This document shows, piece after piece, positions 63,048-64,000 of a DNA stretch of 64,000 nt. The notes beneath the pieces were generated by a model. That model saw nothing but the letters and a program-made list of their open reading frames with translations, did not search any database and was not told the origin of the DNA. Numbering within the stretch: position 1 is the first letter of the stretch; every line of letters begins with the position of its first letter. This DNA is from Callipepla californica brunnescens (lineage: Eukaryota > Chordata > Aves > Galliformes > Odontophoridae): contig JALIRH010000023.1 in NCBI GenBank assembly GCA_023055505.1, positions 9,492,423 to 9,556,422 of the forward strand. The letters are read 5' to 3'. A program made the position numbers and the translations under genes.

Positions 63048-63181
63048 CCACCCGGTGGCTCAAAGATTGCTTGAAACTGATCTGTAAACATTCATCCACG
63101 GTGGTGAGGATAGGAGGGGAAAAAAAAAAACAAAAACAAGCATAAGGGAAAGAGGGGTGGGAGATAAGGGAGAGTTAAAAG
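63048..63181 (-). other. Retroviral spacer between env stop and LTR
   Basis: Minus-strand sequence between the env stop and the presumed U3 start. On the + strand it is purine-rich (63105-63175), so on the viral strand it is pyrimidine-rich, the opposite of what a polypurine primer tract should be. The primer tract is therefore not identified. Confidence 0.5.
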
Positions 63182-63385
63182 TTATACAATTGTTATAAAG
63201 GATTTCTTGGACTTGGTTACAAATGTTGCTCTAATCTCTTGGATTTGCCCATCATCAGTTGAAGCAGTTACAATATGCATTGAAGATACAACACGTTGAA
63301 TACGTTGAATAAAACACGGAATCATACAAGGAATAAACAAAAGAGTTGCAACAACACACAATAGATAAAATAGAATACGTTTCAC
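63182..63385 (-). pseudogene. Retroviral env fragment: membrane anchor and tail of the TM subunit
   Basis: A minus-strand frame ends in a stop at 63182-63184, just upstream of the LTR, as env does. It encodes a strongly hydrophobic, cysteine- and proline-containing segment of about 22 residues near its start, followed by a basic/amphipathic region and a cytoplasmic tail of roughly 40 residues. That is the layout of the C-terminal end of a retroviral transmembrane subunit. There is no ATG at the left edge; the frame enters from upstream env. Just upstream, a run of 11 A (+ strand, 63408-63418) separates it from another open frame, and its own frame is closed by a stop a little further on, so env is broken in this assembly. 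The virus group is not determined. Confidence 0.6.
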
Positions 63386-64000
63386 CCGTGGGCCACCCGG
63401 AGGCCGGAAAAAAAAAAAGATAAAAGATCAGCGTCTAGGTTTTTCCAGGTTTGGACAGGAACGTGGACAATTTTCCGTATACCCTGGGCAATTTGTTTAA
63501 CAACTTTACCGTTCATCGCTCTTTAGACAACAATTAGAGTCATTCAGTTTGCCACAAACAACCTATTCATTAACAACTAACCAAGCACTAACTAGTTTTG
63601 CAATGCCATTATCAGTACTTGTTGCATTTGTGATTTTAATTCTCAGAAAGCATGTAATCTAGTACAATTCAACAATACGTGGATTTGCCATGACTATAGA
63701 TGAAACAAACATGTTTTCTAATAGGCTGAGCGAAGGCATAACTTCACCACACAGCAACACTGCATGTTGCTTCATAGTTAAGTATGAACAGAATTGTCAT
63801 TTAAGCATCTCAAAAGCAATTGAAATGCTGAGAGAGATATATACTAGTTTGGCAAGTTCAAGTATTGTTATAGTGTATACAACTTCCATGGGATAGTGTG
63901 TTTAGGATATCCCATAATATAAAACATTAGAGAAACATACACAGAAACATACACTTCACTTAACAAAATATAGACACTTTCCAACAACCATGTTTTGGAT
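63386..64000 (-). mobile_element. Probable continuation of the endogenous retrovirus (env part) and unresolved sequence
   Basis: The first 150 bases hold a minus-strand open frame that looks like upstream env. From about 63540 the sequence becomes AT-rich and no retroviral domain is recognised. It may be diverged env, or the provirus may be deleted here; the window ends before gag, pol or a second LTR could be seen. Confidence 0.4.

Larger units (their letters stand above)
1..64000 (+). other. EDIL3: EDIL3 transcription unit, internal part
   Basis: Three exons on the + strand, in the order EGF2, EGF3, discoidin-1, match consecutive parts of EDIL3. The protein is a secreted matrix glycoprotein that binds integrins alphaVbeta3/alphaVbeta5 through an RGD in EGF2 and phospholipid/matrix through its two discoidin domains; in mammals it acts in endothelial adhesion, leukocyte recruitment and clearance of dying cells (family knowledge). 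The junction phases fit: EGF2 ends and EGF3 starts in phase 1, and EGF3 ends and discoidin starts in phase 1. The introns are about 23.8 kb and 25.6 kb, in keeping with the very large EDIL3 locus of other vertebrates. The signal peptide, EGF1 and linker exons lie left of the window; the rest of discoidin-1, discoidin-2 and the 3' UTR lie right. No promoter or polyadenylation site of this gene is in view. Confidence 0.95.

Noticed and set aside
1..64000. A novel multi-gene system, CRISPR array, operon, tRNA or rRNA gene
   Set aside because: Nothing of the kind is visible. The window is one host gene's introns with common avian repeats, and I will not force a new system onto it.

Overview
The window looks like bird nuclear DNA. 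It lies inside one very large gene on the + strand, EDIL3 (DEL-1, EGF-like repeats and discoidin I-like domains 3). Three short exons with correct AG/GT boundaries and matching phases are visible: EGF-like domain 2 with its RGD loop (10021-10149), EGF-like domain 3, calcium-binding type (33930-34043), and the first part of the first discoidin (F5/8 type C) domain (59636-59817). Together they are 425 coding bases, under 1% of the window. The rest is AT-rich intron. The promoter, first exons, second discoidin domain and 3' UTR lie outside.

The bird assignment rests on the repeats. There are about a dozen CR1 LINE fragments in both orientations, many ending in the avian octamer tail of the ATTCTATG/ATTCTGTG type. 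Two internally deleted mariner copies resemble the chicken Galluhop/Mariner1 family, and two LTRs are of an avian ERVL-like type. The mariner family favours a galliform, but this is not proven. EDIL3 is in human 5q14, a region that corresponds to the avian Z chromosome, so a Z location is likely (inference).

Layout: 1-10020 is intron with one CR1 tail and one mariner; 10150-33929 is intron with a GC-rich repeat, a second mariner with a CR1 nested in it, several CR1 copies including a head-to-head pair and a long copy with reverse-transcriptase remnants, and an antisense ERVL-like LTR; 34044-59635 is intron with an old CR1-like LINE, two CR1 copies whose 3' ends face each other, a degraded ERVL-like insertion carrying a pentanucleotide microsatellite, and a short CR1; 59818-64000 is intron with a CR1 fragment and, at the right edge, the 3' end of an antisense endogenous retrovirus (LTR plus an env tail fragment) whose body lies beyond the window.

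No RNA gene, CRISPR array, operon or novel multi-gene system was found. The most useful observations are the loss of the O-fucose acceptor threonine next to the RGD loop, the frame-neutral EGF exons, the CpG-rich retrovirus at the right edge, the shared deletion structure of the two mariners and a duplicated TAATTA cassette.
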